The position numbers and the translations under genes were made by a program. From positions 1 to 27,252 of the forward strand of contig CAYNCU010000022.1 of NCBI GenBank assembly GCA_964395765.1: a stretch of 27,252 nt of DNA. Reading direction: 5' to 3'. The notes beneath the pieces are model-generated. The model ran no database searches. It was not told where the DNA came from and saw nothing but the letters and a program-made list of their open reading frames with translations. Shown in pieces: positions 16,945 to 25,320 of this stretch (the stretch's first letter is position 1; each line of letters opens with the position of its first letter). Origin of the DNA: DATDPY01 sp964395765 (GTDB lineage: Bacteria > Bacteroidota > Bacteroidia > Cytophagales > Cyclobacteriaceae).

Positions 16945-17634
16945 ATGAAAAGGATTTTGATTAAACATAATTTTATTTTGTTCGCGGGATGCCTGCTTAT
17001 GACCATCGGTATTTCCTGCCAGAAAAATACCGACCCTGTAAATAAACAGGCGAATGATATCCCCGACACGCTTCAGGAAAACTCAACGGTAGCTGAAGAT
17101 ACCGCCAATAACATCCCGGGCGACTCGATGATTATTTATAACGACTCGACTCAATTGCGTACCTTGTCTGCCAATACCTGGATTCCAAATGAATTTATAC
17201 TTAATGGAAAAGAATATCCCGATTTTAACTGGTATTGTTATTATACCGAAGCAATCTCTGACGAATCTTACCTGCCGGGAGACTCGGCCAATTTCATCGT
17301 AACCACTAACCTTGTTTTTACCGCGGATCATTTTATGTATATCAATGAAAATTTTCAGTGGCTTAAAAAATGTAAGGATTGTAATTCTTATACGGTGGTA
17401 AATGACGTGGATAATCCCAGGGGCGGTCCGTTTCGAATATCCGGCGATACCCTTTATACGGGAACCTACTACCAAAACCCGACCGCCATAATCCTGAATG
17501 ATACTACCTTATTATATTTTCACTATTTCGAGGTTTATGATTATTACTCCGAATGTGAATGTAGTTTCAACGATTTTGACCTGGGCGAGGATACAACCTT
17601 CAACCTTAATGTTATCTTCTCGCCAAAGCATTAG
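16945..17634 (+). CDS. lipoprotein of unknown function
   Basis: The 229-residue product starts with a lipoprotein signal ending in the lipobox TIGISC (acylated Cys25). A disordered, acidic linker of about 40 residues, rich in Asp, Asn and Thr, follows. The remaining 150 residues are acidic and aromatic-rich (PDFNWYCYYTEAIS, FDLGEDTTFNLNVIFSPKH), with many short strands implied and a pair of cysteines in KKCKDCNS and another in SECECSF. The pattern suggests a small beta-structured lipocalin-like or immunoglobulin-like domain, but I recognise no family. It converges on the TonB-family receptor gene without a terminator I can see. It is most likely an envelope protein; no function is offered. 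Confidence 0.72.
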   Translation: MKRILIKHNFILFAGCLLMTIGISCQKNTDPVNKQANDIPDTLQENSTVAEDTANNIPGDSMIIYNDSTQLRTLSANTWIPNEFILNGKEYPDFNWYCYYTEAISDESYLPGDSANFIVTTNLVFTADHFMYINENFQWLKKCKDCNSYTVVNDVDNPRGGPFRISGDTLYTGTYYQNPTAIILNDTTLLYFHYFEVYDYYSECECSFNDFDLGEDTTFNLNVIFSPKH

Positions 17635-17813
17635 TATTAATCGTACTGATTTCAAATCCGATCCTGCAGCGTCCTGATGTTCCGACTGTGGGATCGTGCC
17701 ATACAAGTAAATCCCAAAACAGACAATTTAATGATGAACTTTATTCCGGCTTCTATGAGGAAATACCATGCCGAAAGTTAAGATCCCTGCCCGGAGCCTG
17801 AAATTCTCAGCAA

Positions 17814-20279
17814 TTAAAATTCTTTCTCTCCGAATTCGCTGGAAGGAAGATGCGTTTTACTGCTTCTTTTATTGATATTGAAACTTAAATTAAGCATTAT
17901 AATATCCGTTTCATAGATATAATTGGTAGTCGTATAAAAATGATCGCCCGAAGTTGTGATTCGCTGCCGGTTGGTTTGGTGCATCCCGAGGTCGATATTC
18001 TGCCATTGAATACCTGCACTCAAACGGTTATCCAAAAAGGTTTTTTTAACGGATAAATTGGGAATCAGGTACCTCGAATCCTCGCCCTGTGCCGTTATTC
18101 TTTTTGACAAATAATTTACATTCGCCTGCAGGCTCAGCGAGGGAGCTAAATAAAAAGTTGTGTTGGCATTGACGGAATATATCCAGCCGGAATGATTGAT
18201 ATTAATGGTCTGTCCATTCAAAATTTTCAAATCCCCTTTATAGATCTGTTTAAAAACATTGACCCCGGCGTAGAAATCCCACCATTTGAAAAAATGGAGA
18301 TCGGCTCCCGTTTCGAATCCGGTTTTGTAACCCATTTTCACATTGGTATATACCCTGTTCAAAATCGTATCGGCATAAATACTGTTAACCCGCTGAACCG
18401 GGTTTTTGCCAGCCTGGTAATACGCGGTTAAAAACAAAGACCCGGCATTCTTAAATGTTTTTATGAAGCCGAGTTCGGTATTTCCTGCAAATTCCGGCAA
18501 CAGGTCCGGGTCGCCCAATTCAAGAGTTTCCGAATGTTCCCGTTCCGGGATCGGGTTCAACTGGTTATTCGTCGATCGCTGAATTCTTCGGCTGTAACCC
18601 GCCTTTAGCTTCAGGTCGGGAGCTAATGTATACAATATATTCGCGGATGGGAATAAGTTGGATAAATCCAGTAAATGGATATTCGGATCGAACGACAGGT
18701 TTACTGTACGGTGCGCATATTCGTACCTCAGCCCGAAATTATATTCCAGGTTCTTCAACGATCCTGAATACTGACTGTACAATGAATGGATCAGGTTATT
18801 GGAAACCACTGTGCCGCTGAAACGGTCCAGGTTAGGTTGGTCGGGAATTTCCGGAGTAATAATATATCCATAATTCCCTGTTTGTGACTCTCTTCTGAAC
18901 TCATAACCGCTTTCCAGTTTTCCCTTTCCGATCGGAAGGGAATGATCGAGATTGATCCTGTAACCTCTGATAGGCTTCTCATAGGGATTCTGAACATATT
19001 GAATGACAGAACCGCCCGGTTCCGTCAGGTTATGATTATGGGTAGTGCCGGAAAGATTATCGTATTCATATAAAAAAGAAGCCTTTAAAGACGAATGATC
19101 GCCAAAGGTATGCATGTAATCGAAATTACCGATCGTGAACGTTCCCTGTTTAACCTGGTTATTTGCATTATAATAAGGGTTATCGGCAATTTTTTCATCT
19201 GTATCTAAAGTCCATGTTGAATTGGAATAAAAAAGATCGGCTTCACGATTCTGGTAACGCTTTCCATAATAAAAGCCGGCATCAAAAGTATTTCCAGGAT
19301 TAGCGGTATAGCTGACGGATGCCCGGGCCGCATAATTATACCGGTAAAAACTTCGTTCTCCCATTGAAGGGTATCGTGTCATATAATTTTTCACCACGTT
19401 TTCCGTATAAACATTCCCTTCGCGATATCCGGCCAGGTCGTTTCGGGTAAAATTTCCTCCTACGGTTACATCCCATTTATTCTTAATGAAATCGAGCAAT
19501 GCATCACCACCATATCTTATGGCTATACGCCTGTTATTAAAATCCGTTGTGCTTGGCAGGCCGTATTCCGTGTTCACTGATATGCCGGTCCCGTTGACGC
19601 TTCCCTTTTTCGTTATAATGTTAATTATTCCGGCTTTCCCGTCGGGATCATATTTGGCCGAAGGTGACGTAATCAATTCAACGTTATTGATCATATTGGC
19701 AGGCACCTGGCTCAAAGCGGTCTCAGCATCCGTAAGAACCGGTTTTCCATTAATCATAACCAAAAATCCTGACGACCCCCGTACCGTTATTTCTCCTTGG
19801 CCATTCACCGCAACCGAAGGCATATTTTTTAAAACATCAATGGCCGATCCGCCTTTAGCCGATTCAAACTGGTCTGCTCTATAGCTTTGTTTATCGAGAT
19901 TATTCAGGTCATTTACTGTCTTTCCTGTCACTTCAACTTCCTTCATTAATTGACTTCCCGGATCCAGTGAAATGATACCTATTTCAAAATTTTGCCCTTT
20001 ATTCAGGGTAATATTTTCCGATTGCCTGGTCACATAACCCAGGAATTGCGTCCGTAGATAATAATTTCCCGGGGTAAGGTTATCAATTCTGAATTTGCCG
20101 GATTCATTCGTGATGACTCCCGTTACCAGGCTGGAATCGCCGGATTTATAAACAGCGACGCTTGCATAGTCTATGGCATCATGTGTCTGTATGTCAGAAA
20201 CCTGCCCGCTGATGCTGCAGTTTTGGGCCTGGCAAATAAGGGTAAAAGATAGGAATAAAATACTTATCAGGTATTTCAC
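17814..20279 (-). CDS. TonB-dependent-receptor-like outer membrane beta-barrel protein
   Basis: The 821-residue protein has a signal peptide (1-18, ending CQAQ), then a carboxypeptidase-regulatory-like domain (about 22-100, SISGQVSDIQTHDAIDYASV, SGKFRIDNLTPGNYYL). A plug-like region follows (about 120-225) with IDVLKNMPSVAVNGQGEITV and NNVELITSPSAKYDPDGKAG. A long beta-barrel fills the rest, ending in alternating aromatic strands. The pattern fits the 'outer membrane beta-barrel' group (OMP_b-brl_3) rather than SusC. The substrate is unknown; no SusD-like partner or TonB box is obvious beside it. The start is GTG at 20279, since no ATG lies between it and the upstream stop. A lipoprotein gene lies 163 bases upstream in the same direction. 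Confidence 0.92.
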   Translation of the reverse strand: MKYLISILFLSFTLICQAQNCSISGQVSDIQTHDAIDYASVAVYKSGDSSLVTGVITNESGKFRIDNLTPGNYYLRTQFLGYVTRQSENITLNKGQNFEIGIISLDPGSQLMKEVEVTGKTVNDLNNLDKQSYRADQFESAKGGSAIDVLKNMPSVAVNGQGEITVRGSSGFLVMINGKPVLTDAETALSQVPANMINNVELITSPSAKYDPDGKAGIINIITKKGSVNGTGISVNTEYGLPSTTDFNNRRIAIRYGGDALLDFIKNKWDVTVGGNFTRNDLAGYREGNVYTENVVKNYMTRYPSMGERSFYRYNYAARASVSYTANPGNTFDAGFYYGKRYQNREADLFYSNSTWTLDTDEKIADNPYYNANNQVKQGTFTIGNFDYMHTFGDHSSLKASFLYEYDNLSGTTHNHNLTEPGGSVIQYVQNPYEKPIRGYRINLDHSLPIGKGKLESGYEFRRESQTGNYGYIITPEIPDQPNLDRFSGTVVSNNLIHSLYSQYSGSLKNLEYNFGLRYEYAHRTVNLSFDPNIHLLDLSNLFPSANILYTLAPDLKLKAGYSRRIQRSTNNQLNPIPEREHSETLELGDPDLLPEFAGNTELGFIKTFKNAGSLFLTAYYQAGKNPVQRVNSIYADTILNRVYTNVKMGYKTGFETGADLHFFKWWDFYAGVNVFKQIYKGDLKILNGQTININHSGWIYSVNANTTFYLAPSLSLQANVNYLSKRITAQGEDSRYLIPNLSVKKTFLDNRLSAGIQWQNIDLGMHQTNRQRITTSGDHFYTTTNYIYETDIIMLNLSFNINKRSSKTHLPSSEFGEKEF

Positions 20280-20442
20280 AATCAGTTCATTCTGAAAATC
20301 ATAAACCCCCTAATTTACCGAAGAACCTTCAAAATAATATACGTTGCGTTTTATTTTTAATTGATATGAGGAATGCAATTTTGCAAATGATATTTAAATC
20401 GCCCCTAACCGAGGTCGTGTACCAGGTCAAAAAGGGAAAACA

Positions 20443-20823
20443 TCATTCACTGGCTATACTCATTTTGATTTCAATTGAATCCGACGTGGTCGAACCCTGG
20501 GTGAGAGGCTCAACATCCAGAACGGTAAACTTGTATCCTCCCAACCGGTAAAAATTATTTTTGTTTGCTTCCAGGTAAAGGGATGTATCAACGGCATAAT
20601 TCTTATAGTCGAGGTGACAAAATAAAACCACATTACCGGCCCAGAAACATCGGGCGCTTTCGGGGCATCGGGAATCATTGAGGCTGTTGATCCGGAAAGA
20701 AAGAGCAGGATTTATCCGGTAAGTCGTCCCGATATGATATTCATTGACCGATTCGAAATTTTTATCACATCCATAAAGAATCCGCATGATTAACAGGCAT
20801 GATAATTTTATAACCGGTTTCAT
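20443..20823 (-). CDS. small cysteine-containing lipoprotein of unknown function
   Basis: The 126-residue product has a short signal with lipobox LYGC (Cys19). The mature part includes INSLNDSRCPESARCFWAGN (about 46-65), a phrase of the form DSRCP-x4-C-x-W-x-G that recurs in small Bacteroidota exported proteins, so C53 and C59 may bond or bind a ligand. The later part (YRLGGYKFTVLDVEPLTQG, then an alternating-strand ending SIEIKMSIASE) suggests a compact beta-sandwich. It precedes the outer-membrane receptor gene by 163 bases in the same direction and could act with it, but nothing in the sequence proves this. The function is not known to me. Confidence 0.7.
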   Translation of the reverse strand: MKPVIKLSCLLIMRILYGCDKNFESVNEYHIGTTYRINPALSFRINSLNDSRCPESARCFWAGNVVLFCHLDYKNYAVDTSLYLEANKNNFYRLGGYKFTVLDVEPLTQGSTTSDSIEIKMSIASE

Positions 20824-21146
20824 AATGAAAATAATTATTAAAAAAAATTAATTAAAACCCGTTAAAATCATATAGAATAAATACTGTGAATAAGCTAAAA
20901 GTAACTGGTAACCAAGTGATAAAATATTGATCATACGGCATGAATCGAAATAAAATTATACTCCCTCACCGTCTCTTGTAAGTGACTTTGAACGAAACAG
21001 TTTTATGAAATGGGGTTAGGGTTATAAAAGATCGTAGCAAGATGCTACCAGAGTGCGAGTTCATACCCATCTATTTTAGTCTATTGTATTGTCAATTTGG
21101 TCATTTTATTCTATGCCCCAATTGACCCACTTTTGCCCAAGAGGTC
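20824..21146. other. non-coding region downstream of tRNA-Cys
   Basis: About 320 bases lie between the small lipoprotein gene and the tRNA terminator. The only structure I see is a perfect 6-base hairpin, GTAGCA-AGA-TGCTAC (21034-21048), without a T-tract. No open frame has coding character, and I find no copy of the tRNA end that would suggest integration. Confidence 0.4.
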
Positions 21147-21151
21147 AAAAA

Positions 21152-21175
21152 AAAAATGGCTTTCCAGCCATTTTT
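21152..21175 (-). terminator. rho-independent terminator of tRNA-Cys
   Basis: A perfect 10-base stem (AAAAATGGCT at 21152-21161, AGCCATTTTT at 21166-21175) encloses TTCC. Read leftward it is followed by a run of T (the A run 21147-21156), giving a classic terminator 12 bases past the tRNA gene. Confidence 0.92.
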
Positions 21176-21186
21176 AACACCGTTTG

Positions 21187-21257
21187 AGGTCGCGAGCGGA
21201 GTCGAACCGCTGTACGAGGTTTTGCAGACCTCTGCCTAGCCACTCGGCCACGCGACC
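21187..21257 (-). tRNA. tRNA-Cys (GCA anticodon)
   Basis: The reverse strand folds into a full cloverleaf. The acceptor arms are GGTCGCG (21257-21251) and CGCGACC (21194-21188). The anticodon stem GAGGT/ACCTC holds the loop CTGCAAA with anticodon GCA, and the T loop contains TTCGACTC. The discriminator base is U (position 21187), which is the universal identity base of tRNA-Cys. CCA is not encoded. The gene is 71 bases with a short variable loop. Confidence 0.97.
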
Positions 21258-21291
21258 TGGTTTATTCCATGCATTTTTTTTCCGCACTTCG

Positions 21292-21322
21292 CAAAAATGC
21301 TAAGAATCTTCCTCAATTCAAA
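21292..21322 (-). promoter_or_regulatory. probable tRNA-Cys promoter
   Basis: Reading leftward, TTTG (21322-21319), 19 bases, then CATTTTTG (21299-21292) fits the Bacteroidota promoter with one mismatch in the -7 element. It would start transcription about 28 bases before the tRNA. Confidence 0.45.
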
Positions 21323-21344
21323 TCTTCATTTTACCGTTGTTAAA

Positions 21345-21381
21345 ATACAAAACGGGTGTATTCCCGTCACCCGTTTTGTAT
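21345..21381 (-). terminator. rho-independent terminator of the S1 gene
   Basis: A perfect 14-base inverted repeat (ATACAAAACGGGTG at 21345-21358, CACCCGTTTTGTAT at 21368-21381) with a 9-base loop lies 25 bases past the S1 stop codon. Its T-rich end and the TTTT that follows give the expected tract leftward. Confidence 0.88.
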
Positions 21382-21405
21382 GATTATATAAATGAAACAA
21401 GAACC

Positions 21406-23733
21406 TTATTTGGATTTCTTCGCCGTTGTCTTTGTCTTTTTTTCGTCGCTCTTTTTCGTCGTTTTTTCGGCTTTGGTTTTTGATTTCGTCTTGGCTGAAG
21501 CACTTACGGCCTTCTCCTCCTTCTCTTTTTTCCTGGCCTTCGGTTTTTCTTCCTTTACGCTTTCTTTCTCAGCCTTCACCTTTGCTTTGGAAGCTTTCGG
21601 TTTTTTTTCTTCCTTTTCCCCGCCGGCTTCGCTTTCAACGGCATCTTTTACTTCCTCCTTGCTTTCAGGATCCTTTGATTTGCCGGAAACATCGGCGGCT
21701 TCAACTTCTTTGGCAGTAACCGGCCCGGTTTTTTCTTTTGTTTCCTTCACTTCTTCTTTGGTATCCTTCACGTCAACCAATTCCTTTTCCTTCTTTTCAG
21801 CTTTCGGTTCCTCCGCTTTCACTTCTTCGGCAGTTTCCTTCGCGGATTCAGAAGGCTGAGGCACTTCATGGGATTCTTCTTTCACCTCAACTTCAGGTTT
21901 TGCTTCCGCATGTTCCCTGGCTTTGGTCGCTTCAGCCTTGGATGGTTTTTTCGATTCCTTTTTTACCTCCTCTTCCATCTTTTCTTTCAGCCCGCTCAAT
22001 GCTTCAAGGTCACCCAGGGTGTCCCTTTCCACATCGGCTGCCTGTTTGCCGCCCGATGTTTTCCTTGACTTCTTCTTGCGCCCTTCACCGGCTTCCTTTT
22101 CGGTATGGGTGGCCGTATGCGACAGCACGATTCGTTTATCTTCCTTGGAAAATTCGAGTACCCTGAAATCAAGTGATTCCCCGATCTCCGCCGTGGATCC
22201 GTCGGCTTTCACCAGGTTTTTGGCCGTGGCAAAACCTTCTATACCATAAGGAAGTTCCAGGACAGCGCCTTTATCGTTCTTGCTCAGGATGGAACACTTA
22301 TGTATCGATCCTTTTGTGAAAATGCTCTCAAAAGTATCCCAGGGATTTTCCTCGAGTTGCTTATGACCCAGTGCGAGACGCCTGTTTTCCACATCCAGTT
22401 CCAATACCATTACCTCCAGTTCATCCCCCACCTTGGTGAATTCCGAAGGATGTTTCACCTTCTTGGTCCACGAAAGATCGGAAACATGGACCAGTCCGTC
22501 GATCCCTTCTTCCAATTCGAGGAAAAGTCCGAAATTGGTAAGGTTGCGAACGATGCCCTTATGTTTGGTGCCTACCGCATACTTATTGAATATATCCTGC
22601 TTGGTCCACGGGTCTTCGGTAAGCTGTTTGATACCCAGCGACATTTTTCTTTCTTCCCTGTCAAGGGTAAGGACAACTGCGTCGAGTACATCACCCACTT
22701 TGATGAAGTCCTGCGGGTTCCTCAGATGCTGAGACCATGACATTTCTGAAACATGGATCAGGCCTTCCACACCGGGTATGATTTCCAGGAAGGCGCCATA
22801 ATCGGCCACATTGACGATCTTTCCATGAACTTTCGAACCTACCTGTATCTCGGGAGACAGCGAATCCCACGGATGCGGAGTAAGTTGTTTCATGCCCAGG
22901 GAGATCCTTTTCTTCTCATCGTCGAAATCAAGTACCACCACATTCACTTTCTGGTCGAGATTCAGTACTTCTTCGGGGTGGTTGATCCTGCCCCATGAAA
23001 TATCGGTAATATGCAACAGGCCGTCGACACCGCCAAGATCGATAAACACGCCGAAGTTGGTCATGTTCTTGATCACCCCTTCCAGCACCTGACCTTTTTC
23101 AAGGTTATTGAGAATTTCAGCTTTCTGTTTTTCAAGATCTTTTTCAATCAGCACTTTATGGGAAACGACGACGTTGTCATTGGCATAATTGATCTTCACC
23201 ACTTTCACTTCCATTTTCTTGCCGACGAACACATCGAAATCCCGGATAGGTTTCACGTCAATCTGCGAACCGGGTAAAAAGGCTTCTATGCCGTAAACAT
23301 CCACGATAAGCCCTCCCTTGGTCCGGCGTTTCACAAAACCTTCAATTATTTCATCTTTATCGAGGGCAGACTGGATTAATTCCCATGCCCTGGCCAGCTT
23401 GGCTTTTCTGCGGGACAGGACCAACTGGCCGGATAAATTTTCCTGTTCTTCTATATATACCTCCACCTCATCACCCACTTTGAGATCAGGCATGTCCCTG
23501 AATTCGGCAATGGATACCAGGCCATCGGATTTAAAACCGATATTTACAATGACTTCCCTGGTGGTAATTCCAACAACTCTTCCATGGATTACTTCTTTTT
23601 CCTGGATCTGGGTGAGTGTTGACTCGTAAAGTTTTTCAAGTTTTTCTCTTTCTTCGGAAGAGTAGTCTTCACCAAAATTTTTCGTGGAAACTACTTCCCA
23701 GTTAAACTCTTCCTGTTGATTATTTTCTTCCAT
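21406..23733 (-). CDS. rpsA: 30S ribosomal protein S1 with long charged C-terminal tail
   Basis: The 775-residue protein has six S1 RNA-binding repeats (about 46-110, 126-194, 213-283, 298-369, 385-458, 472-540), the bacterial S1 layout. The repeats show recurrent phrases such as GLLHITDISW, GLIHVSEMSW and GLVHVSDLSW. S1 binds mRNA on the 30S subunit and helps initiation, especially where Shine-Dalgarno sites are weak, as in this genome. After a conserved stretch ending LEALSGLKEKM (577-586), a tail of about 190 residues (587-775) is almost all Lys, Glu, Ala, Ser, Thr and Val. It is first mixed charge, then strongly basic and histone-H1-like at the end. E. coli S1 has about 557 residues. Start ATG at 23733. 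Confidence 0.96.
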   Translation of the reverse strand: MEENNQQEEFNWEVVSTKNFGEDYSSEEREKLEKLYESTLTQIQEKEVIHGRVVGITTREVIVNIGFKSDGLVSIAEFRDMPDLKVGDEVEVYIEEQENLSGQLVLSRRKAKLARAWELIQSALDKDEIIEGFVKRRTKGGLIVDVYGIEAFLPGSQIDVKPIRDFDVFVGKKMEVKVVKINYANDNVVVSHKVLIEKDLEKQKAEILNNLEKGQVLEGVIKNMTNFGVFIDLGGVDGLLHITDISWGRINHPEEVLNLDQKVNVVVLDFDDEKKRISLGMKQLTPHPWDSLSPEIQVGSKVHGKIVNVADYGAFLEIIPGVEGLIHVSEMSWSQHLRNPQDFIKVGDVLDAVVLTLDREERKMSLGIKQLTEDPWTKQDIFNKYAVGTKHKGIVRNLTNFGLFLELEEGIDGLVHVSDLSWTKKVKHPSEFTKVGDELEVMVLELDVENRRLALGHKQLEENPWDTFESIFTKGSIHKCSILSKNDKGAVLELPYGIEGFATAKNLVKADGSTAEIGESLDFRVLEFSKEDKRIVLSHTATHTEKEAGEGRKKKSRKTSGGKQAADVERDTLGDLEALSGLKEKMEEEVKKESKKPSKAEATKAREHAEAKPEVEVKEESHEVPQPSESAKETAEEVKAEEPKAEKKEKELVDVKDTKEEVKETKEKTGPVTAKEVEAADVSGKSKDPESKEEVKDAVESEAGGEKEEKKPKASKAKVKAEKESVKEEKPKARKKEKEEKAVSASAKTKSKTKAEKTTKKSDEKKTKTTAKKSK

Positions 23734-23848
23734 ACTAAAATTGAAATCCGGAGATTGGGTATACTGGCTCCCGGTTTCCTGTTACCAGTTTTAATTTCAA
23801 ACATTCCCCGGGACGGGGACCATTCGCCTTGAATGGATTGCAAAAGTA
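23734..23848 (-). promoter_or_regulatory. S1 gene promoter and structured leader
   Basis: Reading leftward, TACTTTTG (23848-23841) is a perfect Bacteroidota -7 element. A TTG lies 17 bases upstream, slightly closer than the consensus. The resulting leader of about 100 bases holds a GC-rich hairpin (TCCCC at 23805-23809, GGGGA at 23815-23819) and a second inverted pair (ACTGG at 23763-23767, CCAGT at 23785-23789). S1 genes are often autoregulated through leader structures; that is inference here. Confidence 0.55.
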
Positions 23849-23963
23849 GTCAAAAATTGACAATACAAGGTTTTCAGCCTATTTTTTTTAAAATATATCT
23901 TCCCGGGAGAGTGTTTCAGATTTTGAAATGCCTGGAATTCCCTGTCTCATCATGCGTCAGGCT

Positions 23964-25310
23964 TTATTGCATATTGTCGGGATTAAGCGTTCCCGTGGCA
24001 TACTCGAGCATAACCTTCTGGAACAGCAATGTGTATCTTGCCTGGGCTCGGCTGGAAGCTGCCTCTATATACGTCTGGTTGGCGAGGGAAAGCTGCACCA
24101 GGTCGCTTACTCCCAGGTCATAACTTTGCTGCTGTATTTTTTGTGCTTCAACTGCGGCATCATATTGGGATTGAGTGGCATGGTATTCATTTCTTGCTGC
24201 CATCAGGTTCAGATAGGCAGTCTGTACATCCTGGTATATCGAAGATTTCATATTCTTTTCCGTCAACTGGTAATTATCGCGGACTACCTTCTGGCGGGCA
24301 ATATTTGAAGCCGTATTCAGTTGTGTAAAAATCGGAATGTTAAGGGAAAGGCCGAAATAAGACGACCGGTTACGCTTCAACTGTTCGGTGAGCGGGAGCA
24401 CTTCATTATCTACAATATAGGTGCTGGTATATCCGGTTCCATAATTATAGGTCGCCGAAACTGAGGGATAGTATGCCGATTTTGCAACTGCCACAGACGC
24501 CTGAGCTGCCGAAACATTTTCCATGGCTTTTTTAAAATCCGGCCTGTTGTTTAAAGCTTCCTGGTAAAGGTCATTCAAATTATACTCCTGGGCGAGGATT
24601 TTATCAAAACCCCAATCCGGTTCTTCAATGTTCAGGTTTTCCCCGGGGTCAAGCATAAGGATCTGGCTTAATACGGCATTATCCATACTTAATTTATTCT
24701 CCGCCTGTAATTGGGTTACTTCCAGTTTCTTTACCTGGGCTTCCTGTGTAAGCTGATCACCCAACGGTTGAGTGCCGGTCTTAACATAACCTTCGATCTG
24801 GTTTAAGCTTATCTGTTGGGCATTAAGATTTTCCTTGTCGATCCGTACCAATTCCCTGTCGAGTAATACCTGCAGGTATTGCCGGGCAAGATTATAGATA
24901 ACGGTTTGCTTGGTATATTCCACGTTATTTTCCTGTGCTCTCTCCAGGAACTGGGTATTCCTCACCTTATTCAATCTTCCCAGACCATCAAAAATGGTGT
25001 AACGGGCCTGTGCGCCAAGATCACCGCCACGGGAGGTGGTCGTAAATAATTTACCCGTCAACTGGTTAAACTGTATCCCCGTTTGATACTGAAAGTCGGA
25101 ATAAGCGCCAATGGAAGGAAGGTATAAAGCCTTATTCTGAAGACTTGTAGCCTGTGCGGATTCCAGGTTATTTCTTTCCTGCTGTAACTGGATATTTTTA
25201 TCGATAGCCATTTTAACCGCATCTTCGAAACCCAGGTGAAGCGAGTCCTGTGCAAAAGATATCCCCGCTGAAAAAATCAATGCTAAAACAGTTAAAAGAA
25301 TATTTTTCAT
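23964..25310 (-). CDS. TolC family outer membrane efflux protein
   Basis: The 448-residue protein has a Sec signal (1-20, ending SFAQ) and the two-fold TolC/OEP repeat. LGFEDAVKMAIDKNIQLQ (26-43) opens the first half, and NLNDLYQEALNNRPDFKKAM the second. Each half contains a coiled-coil pair (QAENKLSMDNAVLSQ; AARNEYHATQSQYDAAVEAQ) and a beta-strand patch (YTIFDGLGRLNKV; LNIPIFTQLNTASN). Three such chains form the outer-membrane exit duct of efflux pumps and type I secretion. The gene starts 10 bases after the ABC ATPase gene, so the two form an operon. The adaptor (HlyD/MacA type) and permease it needs are not in this operon. Confidence 0.92.
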   Translation of the reverse strand: MKNILLTVLALIFSAGISFAQDSLHLGFEDAVKMAIDKNIQLQQERNNLESAQATSLQNKALYLPSIGAYSDFQYQTGIQFNQLTGKLFTTTSRGGDLGAQARYTIFDGLGRLNKVRNTQFLERAQENNVEYTKQTVIYNLARQYLQVLLDRELVRIDKENLNAQQISLNQIEGYVKTGTQPLGDQLTQEAQVKKLEVTQLQAENKLSMDNAVLSQILMLDPGENLNIEEPDWGFDKILAQEYNLNDLYQEALNNRPDFKKAMENVSAAQASVAVAKSAYYPSVSATYNYGTGYTSTYIVDNEVLPLTEQLKRNRSSYFGLSLNIPIFTQLNTASNIARQKVVRDNYQLTEKNMKSSIYQDVQTAYLNLMAARNEYHATQSQYDAAVEAQKIQQQSYDLGVSDLVQLSLANQTYIEAASSRAQARYTLLFQKVMLEYATGTLNPDNMQ

Positions 25311-25320
25311 AAAGACCGGT

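Noticed and set aside
21141..21257. tRNA-Cys as an integration site, because GAGGTC recurs at 21141 and at the tRNA end
   Set aside because: The match is only six bases, and no integrase or foreign genes lie beside the tRNA. The bases between are a normal terminator.
21392..21859. A 155-codon rightward open frame rich in Phe, Ser and Val, overlapping the S1 gene
   Set aside because: It is the antisense of the Lys/Glu-rich tail of S1 (AAG/GAA codons read as CTT/TTC). The S1 frame is certain, and the antisense has no domain or start signal.
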